Part shown: piece after piece, positions 52,561 through 61,896 of the stretch | How positions within the stretch are numbered: the first letter of the stretch is position 1 | How the letters are laid out: each line of letters starts with the position of its first letter | From: Acidobacteriaceae bacterium KBS 83 | GTDB taxonomy: Bacteria; Acidobacteriota; Terriglobia; Terriglobales; Acidobacteriaceae | Assembly: GCA_000381585.1 (NCBI GenBank) | Contig: KB906734.1 | Location: 434,001 to 498,000, forward strand | DNA length: 64,000 bases | Direction: 5' to 3' | Program-made: the position numbers and the translations under genes | The notes under the pieces: model-generated | Seen by the model: the letters and a program-made list of their open reading frames with translations, nothing else | Told to the model about the DNA's origin: nothing | Database searches by the model: none

Positions 52561-53460
52561 TTACCACAATTCAAGCACAACAAAACGGTTGGCATAGTCG
52601 ATGTAGACGCGGCGGAACTGGGCTGTTGGCAGGAGTCCGTCCACATCGATTGGCGGTGCTTCCCTGCTGTTTGCTGCAGGGGTTGCGAAGGAAATCTGGT
52701 GGACGAGCAGCTTACCGATTTGCATGTCCTGAGGCTGCAGGATGGTGAATGCCGGACCCGCGGTTTGTCCGGCAAAGATGTTTGCTCGTGCTGCAGTGTT
52801 CCGCAGACGCATCTCCTCCGCTCTCCACAGAAACGGCGCGTTGGCACCCGAATCAAGAAGCAGAAGGAGCGGACGAGCTGCCATTCCAGAAAGCCGAACC
52901 GGAATCACCAGCGGCTCGGTCGAAGCTGCACCGCGCTCCGTGTGTGGCGGCGCAAACGCCAGTTGCTCGCCATGAATGTGACCGCGCATCTCTCCTCCTT
53001 TTCCGAGGCAAAGGAGGCCGTTGGCTTGATCGATGAGCACATCGAAGTGCCGCAGGAAGTCTCCTCCCAGCACTCCCCGGATCGCGCTGTCTGTGGATTG
53101 AAGTTGCGTGAGAGGCAGGATCGCAACCGGAAAATGAGGGGCATTTTGTTCCCCGACTCGAATGTCATCCAGTTGCGCAATTGGAACGGCTTCACGCGAG
53201 GCCACCCCGACCATTTGGGCGTTCATTTGCGCCCTCAACTGAAGTTCAGACGCAAGGACCGGATCGACGGACGTGATCTGTGCGCCCGTGTCCAGCAGGA
53301 AGGAGTACGGACCGGATTGGTTGACGGAGACTGCGACGATATTGAGATATTGTGCGACGTGGCGCGCATGTACACTGGCGACGTTTCCCGGACAATGGGC
53401 CGCGTACGCGGATGGCAGCAAGAAAAAACTTGCCAGAGCAGACCACTTGACATGAAACAT
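52561..53460 (-). CDS. Retroviral-type aspartic protease family protein (two-domain), exported
   Basis: A 299-residue exported protein: signal peptide (WSALASFFLLPSAYA), then two aspartic protease-like halves. YSFLLDTGAQITSVDP near residue 55 is an hhDTGA active-site motif, and RPLLLLLDSGANAPFLW near residue 200 is a second, DSGA. GVLGGDFLRHFDVLIDQANGLLCLG is the conserved post-active-site strand of the gag-asp_proteas group. Both halves in one chain could form a pepsin-like pair. Divergent from the winged-helix/TolB regulator by 103 bp, so the two may be co-regulated. Confidence 0.8.
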   Translation of the reverse strand: MFHVKWSALASFFLLPSAYAAHCPGNVASVHARHVAQYLNIVAVSVNQSGPYSFLLDTGAQITSVDPVLASELQLRAQMNAQMVGVASREAVPIAQLDDIRVGEQNAPHFPVAILPLTQLQSTDSAIRGVLGGDFLRHFDVLIDQANGLLCLGKGGEMRGHIHGEQLAFAPPHTERGAASTEPLVIPVRLSGMAARPLLLLLDSGANAPFLWRAEEMRLRNTAARANIFAGQTAGPAFTILQPQDMQIGKLLVHQISFATPAANSREAPPIDVDGLLPTAQFRRVYIDYANRFVVLELW

Positions 53461-53563
53461 TGGAGATCACCTCGGCCGTGAAGGCTCGGGTGAACTCTTG
53501 GCCCATGGTTCGGCATGGTCATGAGGGAGTCCTGATCATTTCCTGAAGGCAGGTGATGAATTC

Positions 53564-55762
53564 ATGACGGAGCAAAAGGGCCATATCCTTCGCTTCGCGG
53601 AATTCGAGGTACAAGAGGGGGAGTTCTGTCTCATCCGCGGTGGCGAGACGATCCCGGTTGAGCCGAAGGCCTTTCGCGTCCTGCTGTATCTGCTGCGCAA
53701 TCCTCACCGGCTGGTCACGAAGGACGAGTTGCTGGATGCCGTCTGGCCGGACACATCGGTGTCTGAGAATTCGCTGACGCGCAGCATTGCGTTGCTCCGC
53801 CGTCTGCTGGGAGATGACACGCATGAGCCGCGTTTCATCGCCACGGTGCCGACGGTTGGGTATCGGCTGCTGTGTAAAGTAAGTCTGACCGGCGACGAAA
53901 CGGGAGAAGCGCCTAATTCTTCTGCAACGACGACCCACACGGGAACTGAAATCAAGGTCGCGGATCAAACCCGGCCCGCGCATTCCGCCAGGACCCGTCT
54001 CGCGTGGCTTGGAGTTGCCATCCTCGTGGCGGCTGTCATTTCGGTTGCCCTGCTGCGGCGATTCGAATTCGAAAAAAAAGCCCAGAAAGCCGGGGAAACC
54101 GATACGGCCAATGCCATGCGGGTCACTATGCTCACGACCCTCCCCGGATTGTCCTTTGCAGGAGCGCTTTCACCGGATGGCGAAAAGCTGGCATTCTTCT
54201 GGAACCAGGCGGGTCCAAAGGTACCAAACCTATATGTTCAGCTCGTCGGCGGCAAGAATCCCGTCCAACTCACGCACGACCATAGCGGGAATCTCTGCTG
54301 TGCCAACTGGTCCCCCGATGGGCAGCAGATCGCGTTCGGGCGATGCGACGATTCCGGCGGTGGAGTCTTCGTCATACCGGCGCTGGGAGGTCCGGAACGC
54401 AAGCTGACGGATGTCATCTGTCCAGATGGCGAAGCCGGATATCCCAAATGGACGAGAGATGGGCGCTCGATGATCCTGGGGGACCGGTGTACTCCGGAGG
54501 GCGCGCGAGGCATTGTCCGTTTTTCCCTGGACACCGGCAATAAGCAATGTCTGCATAATCCTCCGACCGGCGATGAGGGTGATCTCGGACCCGCTCTGTC
54601 GCCGGATCAGAAGACCGTTGCCTTCCTCAGAAATACGAGCACCGATGTGTCACAGATTGACGTGGTTCCGGCATCGGGTGGCCAGGTGCGGGTGCTGGTG
54701 CCTGCAAATTCCTACACGAGTGGTGAATTGATGTGGTCACCGGAAGGGGATCGCGTCATCTTCTACTCAAGTCCGACCGGCACTATGCGCGCCTGGCAGA
54801 TATCTCCGGAAGGTGGTGCGATAAAGCCGGAAGTCGAGTATCCGCAACCTGGCTCGCTCTCACGAGATGGCCGGAGGATCGTTTACCAAGGCTCCGCTGG
54901 ACTGTTTGGTTTCTCCGATACGATCTGGCGCGCGGAACTCTCCAAGGCAGGCGGAACGATCCTCTCCGAGGAAGTGATCCCGACGTCAGAAGGACAGAAC
55001 AGCGGGATTCAGATATCGAGCGATGGGCGACAGATTGTGTACCAATCCGAACAGTCCGGTGAGACTGGTGAGGTGCAGATATGGAAAAACGATCTGGACG
55101 GCAACCATCCGCTGCAGTTGACCTCGTTTCACACGGGGTATCCAGGCACGCCCCGATGGTCGCCGGACGATCGGCAGGTCGCCTTCGATTATCACCAATC
55201 TCCTCACAGCCAGATCTATGTCGTCGACGCGGAAGGCAGGAATCAACGCCGCATCACGTCAGGAGACTATGAGAATGTGGTTCCCAGTTGGTCGCGCGAC
55301 GGGAATTCCATTTACTTCGCCTCCAATCGCACAGGCAGGTGGCAGGTATGGAAGCACTCTATTACTTCAGGGCAGGAGTCGCAGGTCACCAGGAACGGAG
55401 GCTTCGCTCCGCTGGAGTCATACGACGCGAAAACTCTCTACTACTCGAAGTTTGAGGGTGGTGGACTGTGGAGTCTCATCGACGGTGAAGAGCGACACCT
55501 GACGGATGCTCCCCACCTCGGAGACTGGGGGCAATTCGCCATCGCTCAGGATGGTATTTATTTGCTCGATTCCTGGACGGAGGCAGGACCTACGATTCTT
55601 TACTACGACGTTCACACACGACGGAAGTCGCCGGTGCTGGTGCTCAAGAAAAGCGCGAAGCCTTGGAGCTCCAATCTTTCGGCCACACGCAACGGCAGAA
55701 CCGTCCTGTACGTGCTGGAGGAAATGCACGGCTCGATACTGATGGCGGAAAAGACACAGTAG
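53564..55762 (+). CDS. Membrane-bound winged-helix regulator with TolB-like propeller (CadC-like)
   Basis: A 732-residue protein. Residues about 10-110 are an OmpR/PhoB-type winged helix (VEPKAFRVLLYLLRNPHRLVTKDELLDAVWPD...SLTRSIALLRRLLGDD...GYRLL). A membrane helix follows near 145-165 (AWLGVAILVAAVISVALL). The C-terminal two thirds has WD40-like PD40/TolB repeats (LSFAGALSPDGEKLAFFW, CCANWSPDGQQIAFG, YPKWTRDGRSMILGD, TPRWSPDDRQVAFDYH, VPSWSRDGNSIYFASN). The propeller probably senses a periplasmic ligand and the winged helix acts on nearby promoters, as CadC/ToxR. ATG with AGGTGAT upstream. Confidence 0.9.
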   Translation: MTEQKGHILRFAEFEVQEGEFCLIRGGETIPVEPKAFRVLLYLLRNPHRLVTKDELLDAVWPDTSVSENSLTRSIALLRRLLGDDTHEPRFIATVPTVGYRLLCKVSLTGDETGEAPNSSATTTHTGTEIKVADQTRPAHSARTRLAWLGVAILVAAVISVALLRRFEFEKKAQKAGETDTANAMRVTMLTTLPGLSFAGALSPDGEKLAFFWNQAGPKVPNLYVQLVGGKNPVQLTHDHSGNLCCANWSPDGQQIAFGRCDDSGGGVFVIPALGGPERKLTDVICPDGEAGYPKWTRDGRSMILGDRCTPEGARGIVRFSLDTGNKQCLHNPPTGDEGDLGPALSPDQKTVAFLRNTSTDVSQIDVVPASGGQVRVLVPANSYTSGELMWSPEGDRVIFYSSPTGTMRAWQISPEGGAIKPEVEYPQPGSLSRDGRRIVYQGSAGLFGFSDTIWRAELSKAGGTILSEEVIPTSEGQNSGIQISSDGRQIVYQSEQSGETGEVQIWKNDLDGNHPLQLTSFHTGYPGTPRWSPDDRQVAFDYHQSPHSQIYVVDAEGRNQRRITSGDYENVVPSWSRDGNSIYFASNRTGRWQVWKHSITSGQESQVTRNGGFAPLESYDAKTLYYSKFEGGGLWSLIDGEERHLTDAPHLGDWGQFAIAQDGIYLLDSWTEAGPTILYYDVHTRRKSPVLVLKKSAKPWSSNLSATRNGRTVLYVLEEMHGSILMAEKTQ

Positions 55763-55909
55763 CGGCTTGCTTGCTGGCGTGGCAGGTATCCGACGAAAAC
55801 ACTGTTCGCGGAATACAAGGTCACGAGCTCATCACCATGGTCGAATATCAGCAGTAGCTTGGATCAACCGGCGTACGAAGCTGCCATCATTCCCCGAAAG
55901 GCGATATCC

Positions 55910-56647
55910 ATGACAGTGCGTGGCGCACGAGAGCGGCCTGCCAGTTGGAAGAGCCTCACGAGTCGCATGAAGCGGCGCTGGCTGCTTCCGTTTATCGCAT
56001 TTGAATGGATCTGGGACTGGACGGCCTACCTTCTGAGTTGCTGGAGCTTTCTCGAAGTGCTCGACTATCTTGGGCGCTTCTCGATTCTGGTGGCTGTCAT
56101 TTTCTATTTCACGGAGTCCGGCAACCGGATCAAGCAAAAACACTACCAGGCGTGGCAGGTGATCAATACGGCCCAGGGCAAGGGCGGCAGCGGCGGCCGC
56201 ATCGAGGCTTTGCAGGAGTTGAATGCAGACGGTGTTCCGCTGGTCGGCGTAGACGTCTCGTCCGCATTCCTGCAGGGACTCAAGCTGGAGCGAGCAAATC
56301 TATTGCGGGCGGATTTTAGCGCAGCCGATGTGCGGCGCAGCGATCTCAGGTCCGCGGATTTCACAAACGCGAATTTGCACTTCGCGAATCTTCGCGAAAG
56401 CTACCTTGAGAATACTTCGTTCCAATCTGCAGACATGACGAATGCGGATTTGTGGGGATGCGATCTGACAGGAGCGACGCTGGACGACGCGGACATCAGC
56501 GGCGCGGACCTGCGATTTGCCGATCTCAAGAACATTCGATGGAAGCAATTGAAGAAGGTGGCCGGTGCGAACATCGCTGGAGTGAAAGATGCGCCGGAAG
56601 GATTCGTGGACTGGGCGTTGAAGAACGGCGCGGTGCAAATGCCTTGA
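55910..56647 (+). CDS. Membrane pentapeptide-repeat protein
   Basis: A 245-residue protein: a basic N-terminus, two hydrophobic helices (WIWDWTAYLLSCW, YLGRFSILVAVIFYF), then pentapeptide repeats at about residues 125-220 with A(D/N)L-x-x units (RANLLRADFSAADVRRSDLRSADFTNANLHFANLRES...TNADLWGCDLTGATLDDADISGADLRFADL). These fold into a right-handed quadrilateral helix. The start (ATG 55910) has AAAGG upstream; a TTG at 55859 and a later ATG at 55964 are alternatives. The gene is followed by a strong hairpin terminator. Function unknown. Confidence 0.85.
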   Translation: MTVRGARERPASWKSLTSRMKRRWLLPFIAFEWIWDWTAYLLSCWSFLEVLDYLGRFSILVAVIFYFTESGNRIKQKHYQAWQVINTAQGKGGSGGRIEALQELNADGVPLVGVDVSSAFLQGLKLERANLLRADFSAADVRRSDLRSADFTNANLHFANLRESYLENTSFQSADMTNADLWGCDLTGATLDDADISGADLRFADLKNIRWKQLKKVAGANIAGVKDAPEGFVDWALKNGAVQMP

Positions 56648-56676
56648 TGCTGGCACTCCAGAAAGGCCGCAAAGCA

Positions 56677-56705
56677 AAAGGGCAGCCGGTGTCGGCTGCC
56701 CTTTT
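56677..56705. terminator. Bidirectional hairpin terminator
   Basis: AAAAGGGCAGCCG, loop GTGT, CGGCTGCCCTTTTT: a perfect 12-13 bp stem between convergent genes (pentapeptide ending 56647 and transaldolase ending 56724). Confidence 0.9.
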
Positions 56706-56723
56706 TGACGCGGTTACGGTTGC

Positions 56724-57725
56724 TTACTTGGTTGCGAATTCCTTCTGTTCAAGCTGCGCGAGACGGTTGGCGAGGAGTTTTTCGAGTTCTTCGAGAGACT
56801 TCGAGAAGCCCTCAATGCCCTCCTTGAGCTTGTCGTGTGCCATGCGGTCGGCGGCGTGCATCTTTTCGAAGGTGGCCTGGTCCATGGGAATCTTGTCGAT
56901 CTTCATGTCCTTTGCCTTCGCGGGATCGAGCTTGCGCGGCAGCTCGCTGGTATCCGCTTCGAGCTCACCAAGCAGCTTGGGAGCGATGGTCAGCAGATCG
57001 CAACCGGCGAGTTCCTTGATCTCCCCGGTGTTGCGGAAGCTGGCACCCATCACCACGGTCTTGTAGCCGAAGTGCTTGTAGTAGTTGTAGATCGTGGTGA
57101 CTGATTTCACGCCGGGATCGTCGGCTCCCTGATAGTCCTTGCCGGTGTCCTTTTTGTACCAGTCGAGGATGCGGCCTACGAAGGGGGAGATAAGCGTGAC
57201 CTTTGCTTCGGCAGCGGCGATGGCCTGATGCAAGCCGAAGAGCAGGGTCATATTGCAATGAATGCCTTCCTTCTCCAGCTCCTCTGCGGCGCGGATACCT
57301 TCCCATGTGGAGGCGAGCTTGATCAGGATGCGCTCGCGGCTGATACCCGCCTTCTCGTAGGTGGCAATGATCTCGCGGGCGGTGGCTATCGATTTGTCCT
57401 TGTCATACGAGAGGCGGGCATCCACCTCTGTCGAGACGCGGCCGGGGACGATCTGAAGGATGCGCTTGCCGAACTCGACGGCGAGCTGCTTGAAGGCGAG
57501 GTTGGCGACCTTCTTCTCGTCGGCGCTTTCGCCGAGCTGCTTGCGCGCGTCTTTGAGCGTCCCGTCAACGATGTCCGAGTACTCGGGCATCTGAGCCGCG
57601 GTGGCGATAAGCGACGGATTAGTGGTCGCATCCTGCGGCTTGAATTCCTTGATGGCATTGAAGTCGCCGGTATCCGAAACGACTGTGGTCATGCTGCGAA
57701 GCTGCTCTAGCACTGGTTTTGCCAT
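56724..57725 (-). CDS. tal: Transaldolase
   Basis: A 333-residue TalB-type transaldolase of the non-oxidative pentose phosphate pathway, moving a dihydroxyacetone unit between sugar phosphates. [28 protein letters not shown] is the start motif, [13 protein letters not shown] holds the catalytic Asp region, [14 protein letters not shown] contains the Schiff-base Lys, and [11 protein letters not shown] and [12 protein letters not shown] are the barrel. The start at ATG 57725 has AGGGAG upstream; an in-frame start at 57755 is weaker. Length fits the family. Confidence 0.95.
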   Translation of the reverse strand: MAKPVLEQLRSMTTVVSDTGDFNAIKEFKPQDATTNPSLIATAAQMPEYSDIVDGTLKDARKQLGESADEKKVANLAFKQLAVEFGKRILQIVPGRVSTEVDARLSYDKDKSIATAREIIATYEKAGISRERILIKLASTWEGIRAAEELEKEGIHCNMTLLFGLHQAIAAAEAKVTLISPFVGRILDWYKKDTGKDYQGADDPGVKSVTTIYNYYKHFGYKTVVMGASFRNTGEIKELAGCDLLTIAPKLLGELEADTSELPRKLDPAKAKDMKIDKIPMDQATFEKMHAADRMAHDKLKEGIEGFSKSLEELEKLLANRLAQLEQKEFATK

Positions 57726-57837
57726 GATGAACTCCCTATCTCTCAATTCTACCAATGCTGGGATGCGGGGCGATGAAAGGAAGATGACGCCCGTGTCAGG
57801 GCAGCGTCAGGGGCACATTCTGCAGGTCAGCGTTCCC

Positions 57838-58632
57838 TCACTTTCCGGCTTCGACCGGATTCTTCAGCAGCCCGAGGCCTTCGATCGAAACTTCGACCGT
57901 GTCGCCGGCGGACATGGGCCCGACGGCGGCGGGAGTGCCGGTGGGGATGAGGTCGCCGGGCTCAAGCGTCATGGCGGCGGTGATGTAGACGAGCAGGCGG
58001 GGTACGCCAAAGATGAAGTCGCGGGTGAAGCCGTACTGCTTGCGCTCGCCGTTCAGCTTTGTTTCGACGAAGACGCCGAGAGCGGGATTGATTTCAGCGG
58101 ATACGAACGGGCCGCAGGGGCAGAAGGTGTCGAAGCCCTTGGCACGAGTCCACTGGCCGTCCTTCTTCTGCAGGTCGCGCGCGGTGACATCGTTCACCAT
58201 GGTGTAGCCGCGGATGTAAGGGCGGAGGTCGGTGTCGGCGTTGAGTGCGCGGGCCTGTTTCGCGATCACGATGGCGAGCTCACCTTCGAAATCGACACGT
58301 GAGGATTGCGCAGGCAGACGGATGGCGGCGCCGGGCGCGAGCAGCGACGATGGCGGTTTTAAGAACAGCAGCGGTTCGGCGGGAACCTCGTTACCCAGTT
58401 CTGCGGCGTGATCGCGATAGTTGCGGCCGACACAGACGATCTTTGAGGGCTCGACCGGTGGGAGGAGCGTGGCCTCGGAGAGGGCGATGGCAGAGAAGTT
58501 CTCGGCCGGATCGTAGACGACCCGCGACTCGGGCGGGGGAGCCATTAAGGCAGTGGCCCAGGGTGCGCCATCGCGGTCTTCGATGGTGGCATAGCGTGGG
58601 CCGTTTGGGGTTTCGAGGCGGCAATAGCGCAT
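57838..58632 (-). CDS. Fumarylacetoacetate hydrolase family protein
   Basis: A 264-residue FAH-fold enzyme (HpcE/FahA-like acylpyruvate or 2-oxohept-3-ene-dioate hydratase group). KIVCVGRNYRDHAAELGNEVP, FLKPPSSLLAPGAAIRLP, VDFEGELAIVIAKQAR (metal-ligand Glu), GYTMVNDVTARDLQ and GTPAAVGPMSAGDTVEV line the active site. It would cleave or hydrate a diketo acid, perhaps in aromatic degradation. AGGAG precedes the ATG. It forms a run with the lipoprotein upstream (33-bp gap) and the epimerase before it. Confidence 0.9.
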   Translation of the reverse strand: MRYCRLETPNGPRYATIEDRDGAPWATALMAPPPESRVVYDPAENFSAIALSEATLLPPVEPSKIVCVGRNYRDHAAELGNEVPAEPLLFLKPPSSLLAPGAAIRLPAQSSRVDFEGELAIVIAKQARALNADTDLRPYIRGYTMVNDVTARDLQKKDGQWTRAKGFDTFCPCGPFVSAEINPALGVFVETKLNGERKQYGFTRDFIFGVPRLLVYITAAMTLEPGDLIPTGTPAAVGPMSAGDTVEVSIEGLGLLKNPVEAGK

Positions 58633-58665
58633 GGGGCAGGCTCCTATTGGTCAAGGATTGGTTGG

Positions 58666-59874
58666 TCAGGGATTGGGTTGTGAGCTGGGCGCGTTCCATT
58701 GATCTTCTACCTCAGTGGAGCGCTGGCTTTCGTTGCCGGAGAGATCGACGGCGCTGACGGAGTAGGCGTAACGCTGTCCGGGAGCGGCGGTGGTGTCACT
58801 CCAGGTCGAAGTCGTGACTGGCTTGCCCGCCGGCGAGATGCGCTGCGGGCTTTCATTGGTGCCGATGGCGCGACGGTAGACGATATAACCGGCGAGGCCA
58901 CTATCGACATCGGGGCTCCAGTCAAGGTCGATGGATCTGGACGCCGAGTCCGCGGCGGAAACCAGACCGGCCGGCACGGGCGGTGGGAAGACATCACGAT
59001 ACGCAGTCTCAACCGAGACGCTGGGCTGGCTGGCCATTTCGATGGTGCGGCCGTCGAGCGTGACGTCATACATGCGTTGGGCCATATAGCGGTAGCTGTT
59101 CCCGGTGTGCGCCGTGGCATCGATGGCAGACATGGGATGTCCGGCGCCTGTTTCCGAGAGACGCAATAGCTGCTCGGCGGGTTCTGGTCCAGGCTTTGCG
59201 CCAGTCAGGGGATGATGGCCAGCTTCCGGGGTTTCGACCTGCTGGGGCGGGGCCGAAGTGCGGATGCGATCGACGCGGATCCAGCCGGCGATGCCGGCGG
59301 GCATGTCGTTTCCCTGCCATGAGAGCACGATTCCCTTTCGCTGGGGCATAGCCTTGAAGCCAGCGACGGGCGCTGGCGCGGCACCTGCGGCAGTAGCAAC
59401 CGGGTCGGCGAAACCGGCGGAATTCCCGGCGCGATTCAGGACAGAGAGCGTGTAGGTCAGGAGGCGGGGCGGGCCCTGGGTCAGCTCAGGTGGCAGAGTG
59501 TCTTCCGCCGAGACGGACTTCTGCTGCTGGGGAATGGGCAGCGTGACCACAGGCTGGCAAGGGGCGCCCTCCACGCTGCGACAGAGACGGGCCGTCATCG
59601 CGCCACGAACAGGAAGTTTATCGGTGGTCTTTTCTGGAACCGAGAAGGTGAGGTGGACGGTGTTGCCGGCTCGGGTTGCGGCCAGATTGCGCACGGGCTG
59701 GGGCAGGTTCAACGTAGGAGGCTGAGGCGCGGCGGGCGCCCCGCAGCCACCCGCAAGGCCAGCCACGATGCAGGTCAGGAGGAGGGCGGCGGAGCTGAGA
59801 ATCCAGGTGCGCAGAGGCCGTGGGCGCAGCGCAGTCCAGGTGCAATGTCTTCCTGAGAGGGCGCCCTCGATCAT
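58666..59874 (-). CDS. Lipoprotein with fibronectin type III domains
   Basis: A 402-residue exported lipoprotein. The lipobox is LLLTCIVAGLAGGCGAP, with Cys at about position 34. Then FN3-like domains: PVRNLAATRAGNTVHLTFSVPE, PVAGFKAMPQRKGIVLSWQGND, and DWSPDVDSGLAGYIVYRRAI...YSVSAVDLSGNESQRST near the C-terminus. The start at ATG 59874 is set by the signal peptide. The FN3 modules may bind polysaccharide or protein partners at the envelope. It follows the TIGR01777 gene by 38 bp. Confidence 0.8.
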   Translation of the reverse strand: MIEGALSGRHCTWTALRPRPLRTWILSSAALLLTCIVAGLAGGCGAPAAPQPPTLNLPQPVRNLAATRAGNTVHLTFSVPEKTTDKLPVRGAMTARLCRSVEGAPCQPVVTLPIPQQQKSVSAEDTLPPELTQGPPRLLTYTLSVLNRAGNSAGFADPVATAAGAAPAPVAGFKAMPQRKGIVLSWQGNDMPAGIAGWIRVDRIRTSAPPQQVETPEAGHHPLTGAKPGPEPAEQLLRLSETGAGHPMSAIDATAHTGNSYRYMAQRMYDVTLDGRTIEMASQPSVSVETAYRDVFPPPVPAGLVSAADSASRSIDLDWSPDVDSGLAGYIVYRRAIGTNESPQRISPAGKPVTTSTWSDTTAAPGQRYAYSVSAVDLSGNESQRSTEVEDQWNAPSSQPNP

Positions 59875-59912
59875 TGGGCTCAAGCGTAGCAGACCCGCTG
59901 GCAGCGCTGCCG

Positions 59913-60821
59913 CTAGACCATTTCGCTGATGGTCTGTTCCAGCCGCTCGTGGCTGAACTGGAAGCCGGCCGAATGCAGGCGCTCCGGGATGGCGCGTGTG
60001 CTGGCCAGCAGTGTGTCCTGCGCCATCTCGCCCAGCGCTGCGAGTAACGCCAGGGATGGTACGCGGAAGAGGGTGGGACGGTGAAGGGTACGGCCAAGGA
60101 TACGGGTGAATTCCGCGTTGGTGACCGGGTGAGGCGAGGTGGTGTTGAAGGCGCCGCTCAGATGCGGTTCCGCAATTGCGAACTGGATGGCGGCGACCGT
60201 GTCTTCGAGCGAGACCCAGCTCATCCATTGACGACCACTGCCGAGACGGCCGCCGAGGCCTAGGCGAAAGAGGCGCAGGAGCCCCGGGAGGGCGCCCCCA
60301 CGCGCGGTAAGAATGACCCCGAAGCGCAACTGCACGACACGCGGAGCCAGCGTGGAGGTCGCAGTTTCCCAGGCCTGGCAGACGTCTGGAAGAAAACCCG
60401 TACCGGGACGGGACGCCTCAGTAAGATGCTCGTTGCCGCGGTCGCCGTAGTAGCCGATGGCCGATGAGGCCACCACCACGGGGGGCGGGGCCGTGAGCGC
60501 TTTGAAGATGCGACCGAGGGCATGCGAGGTCTCCACGCGACTGTTGAGGATGAGGCGTTTGTAAGATGGGGTCCAGCGATGGGCAGCGAGATTTGCGCCG
60601 GCCAGATGGACTGCCGCGTAACAACCTTCGAGAGCCGAGGTGTCCGCCACGGGCTCAGGACGGTCAGGGTGCCACTCGATCTCGAGCACCGTCTGCTCGG
60701 AGTGCCGACGGGGCGGCCGCCGCACCAGGAGGATTACATGTTCTCCCTCGCGAACCAGACTCTGAGTAAGCGCCTTACCCACGAGGCCTGTCCCGCCGCT
60801 CACCAAAAGCTTCCGGATCAT
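59913..60821 (-). CDS. TIGR01777 family SDR-type protein (YfcH-like)
   Basis: A 302-residue extended SDR of the YfcH/SDR39U1 group: MIRKLLVSGGTGLVGKALTQSL (NAD(P) site, GGTGLVG), AVHLAGANLAAHRWT, SSAIGYYGDRGNE, LRFGVILTARGGALPG, and a C-terminal DUF1731-like end with LLASTRAIPERLHSAGFQFSHERLEQTI. Function is unclear; these proteins are widely conserved. The start at ATG 60821 is chosen from the family; an upstream in-frame ATG (60929) is not supported. Confidence 0.9.
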   Translation of the reverse strand: MIRKLLVSGGTGLVGKALTQSLVREGEHVILLVRRPPRRHSEQTVLEIEWHPDRPEPVADTSALEGCYAAVHLAGANLAAHRWTPSYKRLILNSRVETSHALGRIFKALTAPPPVVVASSAIGYYGDRGNEHLTEASRPGTGFLPDVCQAWETATSTLAPRVVQLRFGVILTARGGALPGLLRLFRLGLGGRLGSGRQWMSWVSLEDTVAAIQFAIAEPHLSGAFNTTSPHPVTNAEFTRILGRTLHRPTLFRVPSLALLAALGEMAQDTLLASTRAIPERLHSAGFQFSHERLEQTISEMV

Positions 60822-61060
60822 CAGAATCGCTACCGGTCGCAGCTTTGCTGTAACAAAGTTGCCACAGCCAACCAAGCCGCCAAACGGATTGGATGATCCT
60901 GCGCCCGCAGGCGGCCAATTGTGTTCCAACCGACGTGATTTCGACTATTTCCCACGTTCAGGCACTTTCACCACCGCTGTGACGCATCTTTATTGCTGTG
61001 GAACTTCGTAATTAGGCCACGGGCCATGCCAGGAAACGCCATGCCAGGAGACGCACAACG

Positions 61061-61888
61061 ATGCAATCTGTAACGATACAACGCAGAGACGGAGTCGCGA
61101 AGGAGACGAGGCCGGAGACGGCACACTCCGTCATTACCATGAGCAGCGTGGAGGTAGATAGCGCCACCGCAGAGGCCTTCATCTCGGAGAAGCACATCGG
61201 CGAGCGCATCAAGCGGCTGCGGTTGAAGAGATCCATGGGTCTGGTGGAGCTGGGTAAACACACCGGGCTCTCGGCCAGCTTCCTATCGCAACTGGAGACG
61301 GGGCGCGTGATTCCGACATTGCGGAACCTGGCGCGTATAGCGATGGTCTTCAGCAAGGACCTGTCCTTCTTCTTCGAATCCGAGCCAGTGTCGCTGTTTC
61401 GAGTGCACCGCAAGCATGACCGCATGCGGCTGCCCCAGAGCGGCGTCGACGATCCAACCTACTTCTTCGAAAGCATGGGTTACATGGTGCCGGACCGACA
61501 GCTGGACCCCTATTACGCGGAGTTCCTGCCGGTGCGAAAGACGCAGGAGATCCGGCCACATGTGCATCCTGGGTTCGAGTTTCTGTACGTGCTGGAGGGC
61601 GAGTTGGAGGTGCGGCACGCCGATGCGGTGCAGGTGCTGAACCCGGGAGACGGAGTGTACTTCGATGCGAGCACGCCGCACAGCTACCGTTGCGCGGGCA
61701 AAGAGTCCTCGATCGCGATCATCGTCACCATGCATCAGACAGCCACGTCGCAACCCGCTTACAACCTGCGGCCGCTAGGTGCTCCGATGAGCATACCCAA
61801 CCAAGCGAAGCCGGTTGCGGGCAGGCCGGCTGCGATGCCGACAGCACGGGCGGTAGTGAACGGCAATGCGATGCAGGAGAAGATCTGA
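61061..61888 (+). CDS. XRE-family regulator with C-terminal cupin
   Basis: A 275-residue cytosolic regulator. Residues about 45-110 are an XRE helix-turn-helix: IGERIKRLRLKRSMGLVELGKHTGLSASFLSQLETGRVIPTLRNLARIAMVF. Residues about 165-230 are a cupin_2 fold: HVHPGFEFLYVLEGELEVRHADAVQVLNPGDGVYFDASTPHSYRC, with the metal-ligand His-x-His...His pattern. Such XRE-cupin proteins (PuuR/SutR type) are ligand-responsive repressors. AGGAGA lies before the ATG. Convergent with the 5'-nucleotidase gene (8 bp). Confidence 0.9.
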   Translation: MQSVTIQRRDGVAKETRPETAHSVITMSSVEVDSATAEAFISEKHIGERIKRLRLKRSMGLVELGKHTGLSASFLSQLETGRVIPTLRNLARIAMVFSKDLSFFFESEPVSLFRVHRKHDRMRLPQSGVDDPTYFFESMGYMVPDRQLDPYYAEFLPVRKTQEIRPHVHPGFEFLYVLEGELEVRHADAVQVLNPGDGVYFDASTPHSYRCAGKESSIAIIVTMHQTATSQPAYNLRPLGAPMSIPNQAKPVAGRPAAMPTARAVVNGNAMQEKI

Positions 61889-61896
61889 TCTGGAGG

